From assembly GCF_025964975.1 (NCBI RefSeq), contig NZ_JAOPXV010000192.1:1-58589 (forward strand): a stretch of 58,589 nt of DNA, read 5' to 3'. Every line of letters starts with the position of its first letter. Positions within the stretch are counted from its first letter, which is position 1. This DNA comes from Nocardioides sp. GTDB lineage: Bacteria; Actinomycetota; Actinomycetes; Propionibacteriales; Nocardioidaceae. Under the pieces are notes generated by a model, which had not been told where the DNA came from, did not search any database, and worked only from the letters and a program-made list of their open reading frames with translations. Shown here one piece after another: positions 1 through 8,906 of the stretch. The translations under genes and the position numbers were made by a program.

Positions 1-1416
1 CTGCCTGGCCGAAGGATCCAGGACGACGAAGTCGAACTTCTCCCGCACGCCGCAGTCGGGGCAGCACCAGTCGGCGGGGATGTCCGCCCACGCCGTGCCG
101 GCGGCGAAGCCCTCGTGCTCGTCACCGGCAGCGACCTCGTAGACGTAGGAGCAACCGGGGCATCGAGCGGTGAGCACCTCGGCGGCGAGCAGGCCGGGCG
201 TGGCGTCCTCGGCGGCCTTCCGCTCGGCCGCCGTCGGGGCGGGGTAGCGCTCGAGGTAGGCGGCGCGCTTGCGAGGGCTGACGTTGGCCAGGGTGACGTC
301 ACCACCGAAGTGGGCGACGACCCGCGGGTCCATCACCCGACGCCAGATCGGCGGCACGATCGCCAGGATGATCATCCCGGCGTAGCCCGTCGGGAGCACC
401 GGGGACTCCTCGAAGTCGCGCAGCGCCTGGTAGCGCCGCGTCGGGTTCGCGTGGTGGTCGCTGTGCCGCTGGAGGTGGTAGAGCAGCACGTTGGTCGCGA
501 TGTTGTTCGAGTTCCAGGAGTGGCTCGGCAGCACCCGCTCGTAGCGCTGGCGCTCGCCGATGCCGACCTTCTGGCGCAGCATCCCGTAGTGCTCCATGTA
601 GTTGACGACCTCGAGGAGGGAGAAGCCGACGATCGCCTGCAGCACGAGGTACGGCGCAATCTCGATCCCGAGCCAGGCGATCATCGCGCCCCACAGGACC
701 GCGGTCATCAACCAGGCATTGAGCACGTCGTTGCCGAGCTGGAACGGGTGCTGCTTCTTGCGGGCGTACCGACGCTTCTCGATGCGCCACGCGGACTTCA
801 GTGAGCCGAAGACCGTCCGCGGCCAGAACTGGTAGAAGTTCTCGCCCAGCCGGCTGCTGGCCGGGTCCTCGGGGGTGGCGACCCGGACGTGGTGGCCGCG
901 ATTGTGCTCGATGTAGAAGTGACCGTAGGCGACCTGGGCGAGGGCGATCTTGGAGAGCCAGCGTTCGTTGGCCTCCTTCTTGTGACCGAGCTCGTGGGCG
1001 GTGTTGATGCCGATGCCGCCGATGCACCCGATGGAGATCGCCATCCCGATCTTGTCCGGAATCGAGAGCCCGCCGATCACCTCCGGGTTTGCGAGGAGGT
1101 AGAAGGCACCGACGAAGCCGACGTACTGGATCGGCAGGAAGAGGTAGGTGATCCAGCGGTAGTACCTGTCGTTCTCCAATGCCTCGATCACGTCGTCCGG
1201 TGGGTTGGAGCGGTCGAGTCCGGCGACGAGGTCGATCACGGGGACGATCACGAGCACCACGACCGGCCCGATCCAGAACCACACGCCCCAGCCGGTCAGC
1301 ACGTGGAGCCCGACGCCGACGAAGGCCAGGCTCGGCACCACCAGGCCGATCAGCCACAGAAAACGCTTCTTGTCCTTCCAACCGTCGGTCGATCCGGCTG
1401 GGACTGTGCCACTCAT
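1..1416 (-). CDS. alkB: Alkane 1-monooxygenase fused to C-terminal rubredoxin (partial, 3' end beyond window)
   Basis: Integral-membrane non-heme di-iron hydroxylase that oxidises terminal carbons of n-alkanes. The 472 residues in view contain the full AlkB histidine set: HELGHK (141-146), EHNRGHH (170-176), NYMEHYG (272-278) and LQRHSDHH (315-322), with hydrophobic helices between residues 20 and 130 and around 235-275. After residue ~410 a rubredoxin follows, with CPGC and CPDCG metal knuckles, so the electron donor is fused to the hydroxylase; such fusions are known in actinobacterial AlkW/AlkB proteins. The ATG at 1416 gives the normal N-terminus. The reading frame is still open at base 1, so the stop and any rubredoxin reductase or TetR regulator downstream are outside the window. 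Confidence 0.95.
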   Translation of the reverse strand, partial: MSGTVPAGSTDGWKDKKRFLWLIGLVVPSLAFVGVGLHVLTGWGVWFWIGPVVVLVIVPVIDLVAGLDRSNPPDDVIEALENDRYYRWITYLFLPIQYVGFVGAFYLLANPEVIGGLSIPDKIGMAISIGCIGGIGINTAHELGHKKEANERWLSKIALAQVAYGHFYIEHNRGHHVRVATPEDPASSRLGENFYQFWPRTVFGSLKSAWRIEKRRYARKKQHPFQLGNDVLNAWLMTAVLWGAMIAWLGIEIAPYLVLQAIVGFSLLEVVNYMEHYGMLRQKVGIGERQRYERVLPSHSWNSNNIATNVLLYHLQRHSDHHANPTRRYQALRDFEESPVLPTGYAGMIILAIVPPIWRRVMDPRVVAHFGGDVTLANVSPRKRAAYLERYPAPTAAERKAAEDATPGLLAAEVLTARCPGCSYVYEVAAGDEHEGFAAGTAWADIPADWCCPDCGVREKFDFVVLDPSARQ

Positions 1417-1467
1417 CGAGTCGCTGAGGCTCACGGGACTGGCCTTCCTGCTGGGGACGTTTACAAG

Positions 1468-1514
1468 ACCATAGGGTTTGTACACTGATTTGACAATAGT
1501 CAGTGCTTTGTCAA
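1468..1514 (-). promoter_or_regulatory. alkB promoter with two interleaved inverted repeats
   Basis: Reading toward alkB, a -35 TTGTCA (1496-1491) and a -10 TATGGT (1473-1468) are 17 nt apart. Two inverted repeats overlap the -35: CACTGA (1483-1488) with TCAGTG (1500-1505), and TTGACAA (1490-1496) with TTGTCAA (1508-1514). A repressor bound here would block the promoter. AlkB-rubredoxin genes are often controlled by a TetR regulator, but no regulator gene is in view on this side. Confidence 0.6.
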
Positions 1515-1565
1515 GTTGGCAGACCCCCGGTGACACGGCAGACGCGGCTCAGGCAGGCTGCTCCC

Positions 1566-2318
1566 ATGAGCAACGACCACCCGATCGGCATCGACTTCGG
1601 CGGCACCGGCATCAAGGCGGCCGTCGTCGACCTGGGCGCCGGTGATCTCGCCAGCAACCGCGAGAAGATCCAGACCCCGCAGCCGGCCACCCCCGACGCG
1701 GTCGCCGAGGTCTTCGCCGAGCTCGTCGGACGTTTCCCCGCCTCGACGTCCCAGGTCGGCGTCACTGTCCCCGGCGTCGTCCGCCACGGCATCGTCCACT
1801 CGGCCGCGAACATCGATCCGGCCTGGATCAACACCGACGCCGATGCCGTCTTCACCGCCGCCCTGGGTCGCGAGGTGCACGTCGTCAACGACGCCGACGC
1901 AGCGGGCCTGGCCGAGGTGGAGTACGGCGCAGCGAAGGGTCAGCGAGGTCTGGTCATCGTCACCACGCTCGGCACGGGCATCGGCTCCGCGCTGATCCAC
2001 AACGGCGTCCTCGTCCCCAACTCCGAGCTGGGACACCTGGAGATCGAGGGCTTCAACGCCGAGTCGCGCGCCGCCAACTCCGTCCGGGAGAAGGAGCAGC
2101 TGTCCTGGGAGGACTGGGCCGAGCGGCTGACGACCTACTACCGGGCGGTCGAGCGGCTCTTCTCCCCCGAGCTGTTCGTGGTCGGTGGCGGAGTGAGCAA
2201 GTCCAGCGACGCGTTCCTCCCACTGCTCGACATCGAGACGCCGATCGTGGCCGCCCAGCTGCGCAACGCGGCCGGCATCATCGGGGCCGCGCTCGTCTCC
2301 TCGCGGGCGAGCTCCTAG
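1566..2318 (+). CDS. ppgK: Polyphosphate glucokinase (ROK family)
   Basis: Cytoplasmic kinase that phosphorylates glucose with polyphosphate (and usually ATP) as donor. The 250-residue protein starts MSNDHPIGIDFGGTGIK, the phosphate-binding DFGGT motif of the ROK/ASKHA fold. It also has TTLGTGIGSALI (phosphate 2 region) and the SELGHLEI segment typical of actinobacterial PPGK, and length matches the family. The ATG at 1566 is preferred over the in-frame codon at 1503 because homologues begin just before the IGIDFGGT strand and the upstream 21 residues look non-coding. It is transcribed away from alkB across the shared upstream region. Confidence 0.93.
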   Translation: MSNDHPIGIDFGGTGIKAAVVDLGAGDLASNREKIQTPQPATPDAVAEVFAELVGRFPASTSQVGVTVPGVVRHGIVHSAANIDPAWINTDADAVFTAALGREVHVVNDADAAGLAEVEYGAAKGQRGLVIVTTLGTGIGSALIHNGVLVPNSELGHLEIEGFNAESRAANSVREKEQLSWEDWAERLTTYYRAVERLFSPELFVVGGGVSKSSDAFLPLLDIETPIVAAQLRNAAGIIGAALVSSRASS

Positions 2319-3885
2319 GACGCCGACACCAACCTGCTGCTCGTGACCGCCGGGGTGGTGGCCCTGTTGCTCCTGATCACCTACCGCAGCCCGGTGCTGG
2401 GGCTGGTCCCGCTCATCGTCGTCGGGACCGCCGACCGGCTCGCTGCCGTTCTGGCCACCCAGGTGATGGCCGCCCTCGACGTCGCGTGGGACGAGTCGAC
2501 GGTGGGGATCTGTCCGTCCTCGTCTTCGGAGCCGGCACCAACTACGCCCTGCTGCTGATCTCGTGCTACCGCGACGAGCTCCGGACCTACGCGGAACGGC
2601 GGGTGGCGATGAGCGTCGCCGTACGCCGCACCGCGGAGGCCGTCCTGGCCAGCGCGACCACCGTCGTCCTCGGTCTGTTGACCCTGTCGCTGTCGGTCGT
2701 GTCGACCACCCGCGGGCTCGGCCTCGCGTGCGCGATCGGCGTCGTCATCGCGGCGGCCTTCGTGCTGGTCGTCCTGCCGGCTGTCCTGGTGCTGTTCGGC
2801 CGTTGGGTGTTCTGGCCCCGGATCCCGAACGTCGGCGATCCCGCCCTGGTGGACACCGACTCCTTCTGGCACAAGGTCGGCGAGCGGGTGGCCCGTTGCC
2901 TTCGTGGCCGGGACGTCGGTGCTGCTGGCAGCGATGGCGCTCGGCGTGCAGCATCGACACCGGCCTGGACCAGGCCGCCCAGTTCCTCGTCGAGCCGGAG
3001 GCCATCGCTGCCGCCGAGCGCCTGGGCGAGTCGCTTCCCGCAGGGGTCTCCGACCCGACCCAGGTGCTGACCGAGGACGACCCCGACAGGGTCCGGGAGG
3101 CGGTCGCCGGCGTGAGCGGCGTGGACGTCGCCCGGATCACCCAGCAGGGCGCCGGCATCGCGCAGATCGATGCGGTGCTGAGCACGGGCTCCGGCATCGA
3201 CGAGGCACGCTCGACGATCGAGGCACTGCGCGAGGCGGTGGAGTCCTTCGACGACACCCACGTCACCGGCACCGAGGCGAGTGCGATCGACCAGGCGAGC
3301 AGCGCCGCTCGCGACCGCCTGCTCATCCTGCCGCTGATCCTCGCGCTGGTGCTGGGGGCGCTCTTCGTCCTGCTGCGCTCGATCGTGGCCCCGTTGCTCC
3401 TGGTGGCGACCGTGCTGGCGACGTACGCCGCAAGCATGGGCCTCTCGTGGTGGATCTTCACCGGACCGCTGGGCTTCGAGGCGCTCGACTCGGGGGTGCC
3501 GCTGCTCGCCTTCCTGTTCCTGGTGGCGCTCGGCGTGGACTACAACATCTTCCTCGTGACGCGGGCTCGCGAGGAGGCTCCGCGGTACGGCGCTCGCGGC
3601 GGCATGCTGCGGGCGCTGACGTCCACGGGCGGGGTGATCACCAGCGCGGGCATCCTGCTGGCGGCCGTCTCCTCCGTGCTCGGCGTGCTGTCGCTCGTGG
3701 TGCTGGCGCAACTCGGCACGATCATCTGCATCGGGGTGCTGCTCGACACCCTGATCGTGCGGACGGTCCTCGTGCCCGCCCTGGCGTTTGCGCTTGGCGA
3801 GAGGTTCTGGTGGCCCCGGAGCGTGAGTACTGCGGCTGACCGCGCGGGTCAGCGCATCACCCGTGAGGCCGTCGTCGCGTTGTAG
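2319..3885 (+). pseudogene. Decayed MMPL/RND-family membrane transporter, truncated and frameshifted
   Basis: Remnant of a YdfJ/MmpL-type exporter. Recognisable sequence begins right after the ppgK stop with transmembrane text (DTNLLLVTAGVVALLLLITY) and lacks the usual N-terminal helix and most of the first extracytoplasmic domain. The product must be read in successive frames: 2319 to ~2509, ~2510 to ~2898 (VLVFGAGTNYALLL to VGERVAR), ~2899 to ~2950 (VAGTSVLLAAMALGV), then ~2952 to 3885 (IDTGLDQAAQF to the stop). The first break fits loss of one C in a GGG-ATC-CTG stretch near 2510. The first GTDY motif reads GTNY, whereas the second half keeps LGVDYNIFL. The 3' end overlaps the convergent gene at 3849. 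Sequencing error is possible, but three breaks plus N-terminal loss favour decay. Confidence 0.85.
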
Positions 3886-4442
3886 TAGGCCGTGGACTCC
3901 TTCTTCCAGAGCAGGACCATGATCACGGCGCCGAGAACGAGGCCGGCCAGGCCGAGGATGCGCTGCAGGCCCGGCTGCGGCTGGGCGAGGCTGGCCAGGG
4001 TCGAGAGGACCGAGATGGCGAAGAAGATGGTGGCCACGATGCGCGCCCAGGAGTGGCCCTTGCCGTTGGCACTGGCCATCCACAGCCACAGTCCGACCCC
4101 GAGCAGGCCGAAGACGACCGCCAGGCCGAGACCGATCGCCAAGGCGGCATCGATGGTGGCGGAGGACACGTTGGGGTCGGTCTTGCGCAGCGACTCCGTG
4201 ACGGTGTCGCGCATGGCGTCGCGGAACAGCAACGCCGAGAGCAGGCTGAGCAGCGACAGCAGGGCACCGATACGCATGAGCATCACGGCCGTCGTGATCG
4301 ACGAGGGCTGCTCGACCGGGCCGGTCGGCGCCCCGTGGTCGGGGTACTGCCCGTGGACGTTGGGCTGGCCGTACGGGTCAGGCGTGGTGCCGTAGTTGGG
4401 CTCGCGGTAAGGATCAGGCGTGCTGGTGCCGTCGTTGGTCAT
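3849..4442 (-). CDS. Four-helix membrane protein with Pro/Tyr/Gly-rich N-terminus, unknown function
   Basis: 197 residues. Residues 1-45 are rich in Pro, Tyr, Gly, Asp and Gln (repeated DPYGQPN-like units) and likely cytoplasmic and disordered. Four hydrophobic helices follow at about 50-68, 98-123, 132-153 and 158-178. No catalytic motif is visible. Similar proline-rich-plus-four-helix proteins are common and uncharacterised in actinobacteria. The ATG at 4442 is preceded by a GGGGAGA run 5 nt upstream. Its 3' end overlaps the decayed MMPL gene by 37 bp in convergent orientation. Confidence 0.8.
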   Translation of the reverse strand: MTNDGTSTPDPYREPNYGTTPDPYGQPNVHGQYPDHGAPTGPVEQPSSITTAVMLMRIGALLSLLSLLSALLFRDAMRDTVTESLRKTDPNVSSATIDAALAIGLGLAVVFGLLGVGLWLWMASANGKGHSWARIVATIFFAISVLSTLASLAQPQPGLQRILGLAGLVLGAVIMVLLWKKESTAYYNATTASRVMR

Positions 4443-4501
4443 GGCGTCTCCCCGTTCTCGAAGCGGCCCCAGCGGTCGCTTCCGGGCACCACCCTAGAGA
4501 G

Positions 4502-5914
4502 TCAGACGGGTGAGGTGTCCCCAGCCGTCGGCGTGGTGGGCGCCTTGCCGCTGATCGCGGACGCGACCCGCTTGGCGACGTCGGGGTGGAAGACGCTCGG
4601 GATGATGAAGGACGGGTGGAGCTCCTCGTCGCTCACGACCTTCGCGAGGGCGTCGGCCGCGCGCAGCAGCATGTCGACGGTCACGTCCTCGGCGCGTGCA
4701 TCGAGCAGCCCGCGGAAGACGCCGGGGAAGGCCAGGACGTTGTTGATCTGGTTGGGGTAGTCCGAGCGTCCGCTGGCCACCACGGCGGCATACTTCGCCG
4801 CGGCTGCGGGGTCCACCTCGGGGTCGGGGTTCGCGAGGGCGAACACGACGGCGTCGTCGGCCATGTCGGCGATCCACTCGGCGTCCAGGACACCGGGCGC
4901 GCTCACGCCGACGAAGACATCAGCGCCGCGCAGCACCTCGTGCAACGACCCGGTGACCCCGCGTGGGTTCGTGGCCCGGGCGAGCTCGGCCTGCGCCGGT
5001 GCCAGGGTCTCGTCGGAGCCGACAAGCGCTCCATGACGGTCGACGACCACCACATCGCCGGCCCCCGCCGCGAGCAGGAGGGTCACGATCGCCGTACCAG
5101 CCGCCCCTCCCCCGGACACCACGATCCGCACGTCGGGGAGCTGCTTCTTGACCACCCGCAGGGCGTTGGTCAGCGCGGCCAGGACGACGATGGCGGTGCC
5201 GTGCTGGTCGTCGTGGAAGACGGGGATGTCGAGCGACTCGCGCAGGCGGCGCTCGATCTCGAAGCATCGTGGCGCCGCGATGTCCTCGAGGTTGATCCCG
5301 CCGAACCCGGGGGCGATCATCTCCACCGCGCGCACGATCTCGTCGGTGTCCTGCGACGCCAGGCAGATCGGCCAGGCGTCGATGTCGGCGAACCGCTTGA
5401 AGAGGGCGGCCTTGCCCTCCATCACCGGCAGTGCCGCGCCGGGGCCGATGTTGCCCAGGCCGAGCACGGCGGAGCCGTCGGTCACGACCGCGACCGAGTT
5501 GCCCTTGATGGTCAGGCGGCGTACGTCCTCGGGATTCTCGTGGATCGCCATCGAGACCCGCCCCACGCCGGGGGTGTAGGCCATCGACAGGTCGTCGCGG
5601 GTCTTCAGCGGGACCTTCGACTCGACCCGGATCTTGCCGCCGATGTGGAGCAGGAAGGTCCGGTCGGAGACCTTGTGGACCTGCACCCCCTCGATCGCCT
5701 CGACCGCGGCCACCAGCTGCTCGGAGTGGGTCTGGTCGACCGCGGAGCAGGTGAGGTCCACGACCAGCCGGTCGTGGCGCGACTCCGCGACGTCGATGGC
5801 CGTGACGATCCCGCCCCCGCTCGCCACGGTCGTGGCGACGGTGCCCACCACGCCGTGGTCGGGCGCGGTGTGCAGTCGCATGGTGATCGAGTAGGAGGAA
5901 GCTGTGGCGGCCAT
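4502..5914 (-). CDS. NAD-dependent malic enzyme with N-terminal ACT domain
   Basis: Oxidatively decarboxylates malate to pyruvate, linking the TCA cycle and gluconeogenesis. Residues ~1-80 form an ACT-like domain (SYSITMRLHTAPDHGVVGTVATTV), presumably an amino-acid sensor. The malic domain follows with LSMAYTPGVG, the GDGSAVLGLGNIGP-type signature (read here as TDGSAVLGLGNIGPGAALPVMEGK) and FHDDQHGTA, and then a Rossmann NAD domain with VVSGGGAAGTAI and FALANPDPEV. The start at 5914 is chosen over 5950 because a GGAGGAAG Shine-Dalgarno lies about 7 nt upstream of this ATG. The 470-residue length suits bacterial ACT-malic enzymes. Confidence 0.93.
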   Translation of the reverse strand: MAATASSYSITMRLHTAPDHGVVGTVATTVASGGGIVTAIDVAESRHDRLVVDLTCSAVDQTHSEQLVAAVEAIEGVQVHKVSDRTFLLHIGGKIRVESKVPLKTRDDLSMAYTPGVGRVSMAIHENPEDVRRLTIKGNSVAVVTDGSAVLGLGNIGPGAALPVMEGKAALFKRFADIDAWPICLASQDTDEIVRAVEMIAPGFGGINLEDIAAPRCFEIERRLRESLDIPVFHDDQHGTAIVVLAALTNALRVVKKQLPDVRIVVSGGGAAGTAIVTLLLAAGAGDVVVVDRHGALVGSDETLAPAQAELARATNPRGVTGSLHEVLRGADVFVGVSAPGVLDAEWIADMADDAVVFALANPDPEVDPAAAAKYAAVVASGRSDYPNQINNVLAFPGVFRGLLDARAEDVTVDMLLRAADALAKVVSDEELHPSFIIPSVFHPDVAKRVASAISGKAPTTPTAGDTSPV

Positions 5915-5967
5915 GCCCGCACCTTCCTCCCCGGCGTGGGTTACGGGCAAGTACGTCCGGCCGGCGG

Positions 5968-6474
5968 CTAGGACGCCTTGCGCCGACGACCCCCGCCGCT
6001 GAGTGCCTTCTCGATCTGGTCGGCCAGCTTGGTCGGGTCCGTGGCGGGCGCGTGCCGGGAGATGACCGTCCCGTCACGAGCGATCAGGAACTTGGTGAAG
6101 TTCCACCGGATCTTGCCGCCCAGCAGGCCGCCCTTCTGCTTGCGCAGCCACACGAAGAGCGGGTGCGCGCCGTCACCGTTGACCTCCACCTTGGAGAAGA
6201 GCGGGAAGTCGACACCGAAGTTGCGCTCGCAGAAGGACGCGATCTCGTCGTCAGCCCCGGGCTCCTGGTGGCCGAACTGATCGCACGGGAAGCCCAGCAC
6301 GGTGAAGCCGTCGGCGCCGTACTTGTCCTGCAGCTCCTGGAGTCCCTTGTACTGGGGCGTGAAGCCACAGTTCGAGGCGGTGTTGACCACCAGCACCACC
6401 TTCCCGGCGTATGCCGACAGGTCCGTCGCGGTCCCGTCGATGGCGGGCGCGGAGAAGTCGTTGATCGTCGTCAT
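5968..6474 (-). CDS. Glutathione peroxidase family protein (thiol peroxidase)
   Basis: 168-residue thioredoxin-fold peroxidase that reduces hydroperoxides. The peroxidatic Cys is in NTASNCGFTPQY (about residue 36), the active-site Gln is in GFPCDQFGHQEPG, and the Trp-Asn pair is in IRWNFTKFL. In non-selenium bacterial members the electron donor is usually thioredoxin rather than glutathione, and actinobacteria generally use mycothiol, so the name refers to family only. A C-terminal RRRK tail is basic. It lies 16 bp upstream of the next minus-strand gene's stop and may be cotranscribed with it. Confidence 0.93.
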   Translation of the reverse strand: MTTINDFSAPAIDGTATDLSAYAGKVVLVVNTASNCGFTPQYKGLQELQDKYGADGFTVLGFPCDQFGHQEPGADDEIASFCERNFGVDFPLFSKVEVNGDGAHPLFVWLRKQKGGLLGGKIRWNFTKFLIARDGTVISRHAPATDPTKLADQIEKALSGGGRRRKAS

Positions 6475-6489
6475 GTCTGGCCTTCGTCG

Positions 6490-7173
6490 TCAGCGGGTTG
6501 CCGGATTGGTGGGCCCGTTCGGGTTGTTCGCGCGCCGCGCCCGCACCTGGGCGCCTTGCTGGACGTCGACCGCGCCGGCATGACCGTCCAGGACGACTCG
6601 CACCAGCCGGTCCCCGAGCTCCAGCAGCACCTCGTGCTGGTCGGCCTCGAGCACGACGCCCCGCACCCGGACGGTCCCGTCGACCAGGTCCTCCCACGAG
6701 CCACCGCCGACAGCGGGCGCGACGTCCTCGAGCGCCTCGAGGGTCATCACCTCGCGGACCCTCCCGCCCCGAGAACGCCACAGGAGGCTCCCCCACGCCA
6801 GCATGACCGCGTCGGCGACCAGGGTGCCGACCAGCGCGGTCGAGCTGCGGACCTCGCCGGCCACGATGGCGCTCTCCGGCTCGCCCTCGACCGCAGTCAC
6901 GGCGACCGTGCCGTCCCGCTCGGCCTCCTCGTACGTCGCAGCGTCGACCTCCGCCGACCATCTGGCCTGCTCGGGGTCGATGGACTCCGGCAGGGTGTAG
7001 CTCAACCACCAGCTCGGCTCCCTCGAGGTCCCGAGGTTCTTCGTCTCGTTGATCTCTGCCTGGACCTCCACGCCGTTGCGCTCCACCGAGGACCGCGTCC
7101 AGGTGGCGAGCACCAGAGGCATGTTCACCAGCGCGACCACCACGAGGATGAGCACGATGCTGGAGCGGGACAT
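6490..7173 (-). CDS. Membrane-anchored protein of unknown function
   Basis: 227 residues. One strong helix at residues 4-24 (SIVLILVVVALVNMPLVLA) and a second at about 115-135 (TALVGTLVADAVMLAWGSLLW) bracket an extracytoplasmic domain of about 90 residues. The C-terminal ~80 residues (VRVRGVVLEADQHEVLLELGDRL...) look like a small beta-barrel, possibly NfeD/OB-like; this is a weak guess. ATG 7173 is chosen over the GTG at 7197 because it starts directly after the nitroreductase stop (7176). The function is not recognisable. Confidence 0.75.
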   Translation of the reverse strand: MSRSSIVLILVVVALVNMPLVLATWTRSSVERNGVEVQAEINETKNLGTSREPSWWLSYTLPESIDPEQARWSAEVDAATYEEAERDGTVAVTAVEGEPESAIVAGEVRSSTALVGTLVADAVMLAWGSLLWRSRGGRVREVMTLEALEDVAPAVGGGSWEDLVDGTVRVRGVVLEADQHEVLLELGDRLVRVVLDGHAGAVDVQQGAQVRARRANNPNGPTNPATR

Positions 7174-7175
7174 CC

Positions 7176-7814
7176 TCACTGGTGTCCCACCGCCCACGGC
7201 TCCGTCCAGGTCCCCGCGCGCGCGATCTCGGCGACCGCGCGACGCTCGCGCACCTTGTGGTCGCGCGCGGCGGTCCGCTCGTCGACGTCGGTCGGATCAC
7301 CCTGCCGGCCGACTGCGATGCCGGTCAGCAGCAGGTGCGTGCCGGGAAGCGCCAGGTCCACGGCCAGCGCCTCGTGGTCGAAGCCGGCGAACTGGTGGGT
7401 GTGGAGGCCCATCGTCCGGGCCTGCAGGGTGAGGTGCGCGGCGGCCTGGCCGACGTCGTAGAGCGCGTAGTCGCTGTAGGCGGGAGCATCAGCCTCCGTC
7501 CCCGTCCGCACGTGTGCTGCGGTGACGAAGACGACCGACGCCCGCGGCACCCAACCGGAGTTGCCCCTGCTCAGTCGCGCCACGAGGCGGGCATGGTTGG
7601 GCGAGCCCCGCTCGCAGACGAAGAGGATCCAGGGCTGGGAGTTGCCGGCGGAGGGCGCCCACTGCGCAGCGGCCAGCAGCTGGTCGATCTCCGGGCCGGT
7701 GAGGGTGTGCGCGTCGTCGTACACGCTCGGGCTCCAGCGAGACCGCAGCGGCTCGGACAGTGCCTCTGCCCCCGGCTGCGGTGCTCTCGGCTGTCGCTCA
7801 CTCGGGGTCGTCAC
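7176..7814 (-). CDS. Nitroreductase family protein (FMN-dependent)
   Basis: 212 residues from the GTG at 7814. The N-terminal part has RSRWSPSVYDDAHTLTGPEIDQLL...QWAPSAGNSQPW, the conserved FMN phosphate-binding RxSP and AP-S-xxN-QPW motifs, and the C-terminal part has DVGQAAAHLTLQARTMGLHTHQFAGF, the dimer and FMN face. These enzymes reduce nitro compounds or quinones, or dehydrogenate flavin-like rings; the substrate cannot be inferred. An upstream in-frame start at 7865 exists, but the added 17 residues look unlike the family. Confidence 0.87.
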   Translation of the reverse strand: MTTPSERQPRAPQPGAEALSEPLRSRWSPSVYDDAHTLTGPEIDQLLAAAQWAPSAGNSQPWILFVCERGSPNHARLVARLSRGNSGWVPRASVVFVTAAHVRTGTEADAPAYSDYALYDVGQAAAHLTLQARTMGLHTHQFAGFDHEALAVDLALPGTHLLLTGIAVGRQGDPTDVDERTAARDHKVRERRAVAEIARAGTWTEPWAVGHQ

Positions 7815-7904
7815 GGCGCCAAGTATCCCGGGTGCAGGAGGGACGTCGGAACACGCCACCGCCACCCCGTCGGCACCTGACTCACTCCCGTCAGGGAGCC
7901 TTGG

Positions 7905-8888
7905 TCAGCCGATCTCGCGCAGCTTCGCCAGCAACGGCCGGGCTGCCGTCTCGAGGAACTCGCCCTGGTGGTCGCCGCCGACCTGGACGATCGCCACGTC
8001 GGTGTAGCCCGCGTCGACGTATTCCCGGACCGCCTCGACGACCTGGTCGAGGTCGGGCCCGCAGGGGATGGTGTCCGCCACGTCCTCCTCCCGGACGAAC
8101 TGGGTGGCGCCTGCGAACCCGGCAGTGGTGGGGAGGTCGGCGTTCGTCGCCCATCCGCCGGCGAACCAGCGGAACTGCTCGTGCGCGCGCTTCACGGCGG
8201 TGTCGCGATCGGGGTCCCAGCAGATGGGCAGCTGACCGATGGCCCTGGCACCTCCGGCCCCGATCTGCGGACCGCCGGCCTCGTTCCACCCCGAGATCAG
8301 CTCGGCCTTCGGCTCCACGCCGATGAGGTGGTCGCACAACGGCGCCAGTCGTTCCAGCCCGACGTCGCCCGACACCGCCACGGCCAGCGGTACGCCACCC
8401 TCGGGAAGGTCCCAGATCCGCGCGGACGCCACGTCGAAGAACTCCCCCCGGTGGTCGACGAGACCGCCCTCGTGCAGCCGCCGGATGATGTGGATCGCCT
8501 CCTCCAGCATCTCCTGGCGAGTGTCGATCGCTGGCCAGCCCTGGCCGACGACGTGCTCATTCAGGTTCTCCCCCGAGCCGAGACCGAGGGTGAAGCGGCC
8601 GTCGGCAAGCAGCTGCATCGTGGCGGCCTTCTGGGCAACCACGGCGGGGTGGTAGCGGATGGTCGGACAGGTCACGTAGGTCATCAGCTCGACGGACTGC
8701 GTCGCTTGGGCGACCGCACCGAGCACGCTCCAGGCGTACGGCGCATGTCCCTGCGCCTTCAACCACGGGAAGTAGTGATCGCTGCTGACCTCGAAGTCGA
8801 AGCCAGCCTCTTCGGCACCGACGGCCCAGGTGACCAGGTCCTTCGGTCCGCTCTGCTCCGTCATGAGGGTGTAGCCGAATCGCGTCAT
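7905..8888 (-). CDS. LLM-class F420-dependent oxidoreductase
   Basis: 327-residue luciferase-like monooxygenase-fold protein of the G6PDH-like F420 branch. It shows TRFGYTLMTEQ at the N-terminus, EVSSDHYFPW (a cofactor-face His-Tyr motif), TYVTCPTIRYHPAVVAQKAATMQLLADGRFTLGLGSGENLNEHVVG and a C-terminal DVAIVQVGGDH. The LGSGENLNEHV stretch is typical of the F420-using subgroup. F420 use is an inference from family. ATG 8888 is chosen, although two further ATGs lie just upstream (8900 and 8897). Only 18 bp separate it from the divergent HAD gene, so the promoters must overlap or transcripts be leaderless. Confidence 0.88.
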   Translation of the reverse strand: MTRFGYTLMTEQSGPKDLVTWAVGAEEAGFDFEVSSDHYFPWLKAQGHAPYAWSVLGAVAQATQSVELMTYVTCPTIRYHPAVVAQKAATMQLLADGRFTLGLGSGENLNEHVVGQGWPAIDTRQEMLEEAIHIIRRLHEGGLVDHRGEFFDVASARIWDLPEGGVPLAVAVSGDVGLERLAPLCDHLIGVEPKAELISGWNEAGGPQIGAGGARAIGQLPICWDPDRDTAVKRAHEQFRWFAGGWATNADLPTTAGFAGATQFVREEDVADTIPCGPDLDQVVEAVREYVDAGYTDVAIVQVGGDHQGEFLETAARPLLAKLREIG

Positions 8889-8906
8889 GCTTCCCATCAT
8901 GGGCTG

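Noticed and set aside
4053..4760. Plus-strand 235-residue frame over the membrane protein and malic enzyme
   Set aside because: Antisense of two good genes; Gln/Asp/Arg-rich composition typical of shadow frames.
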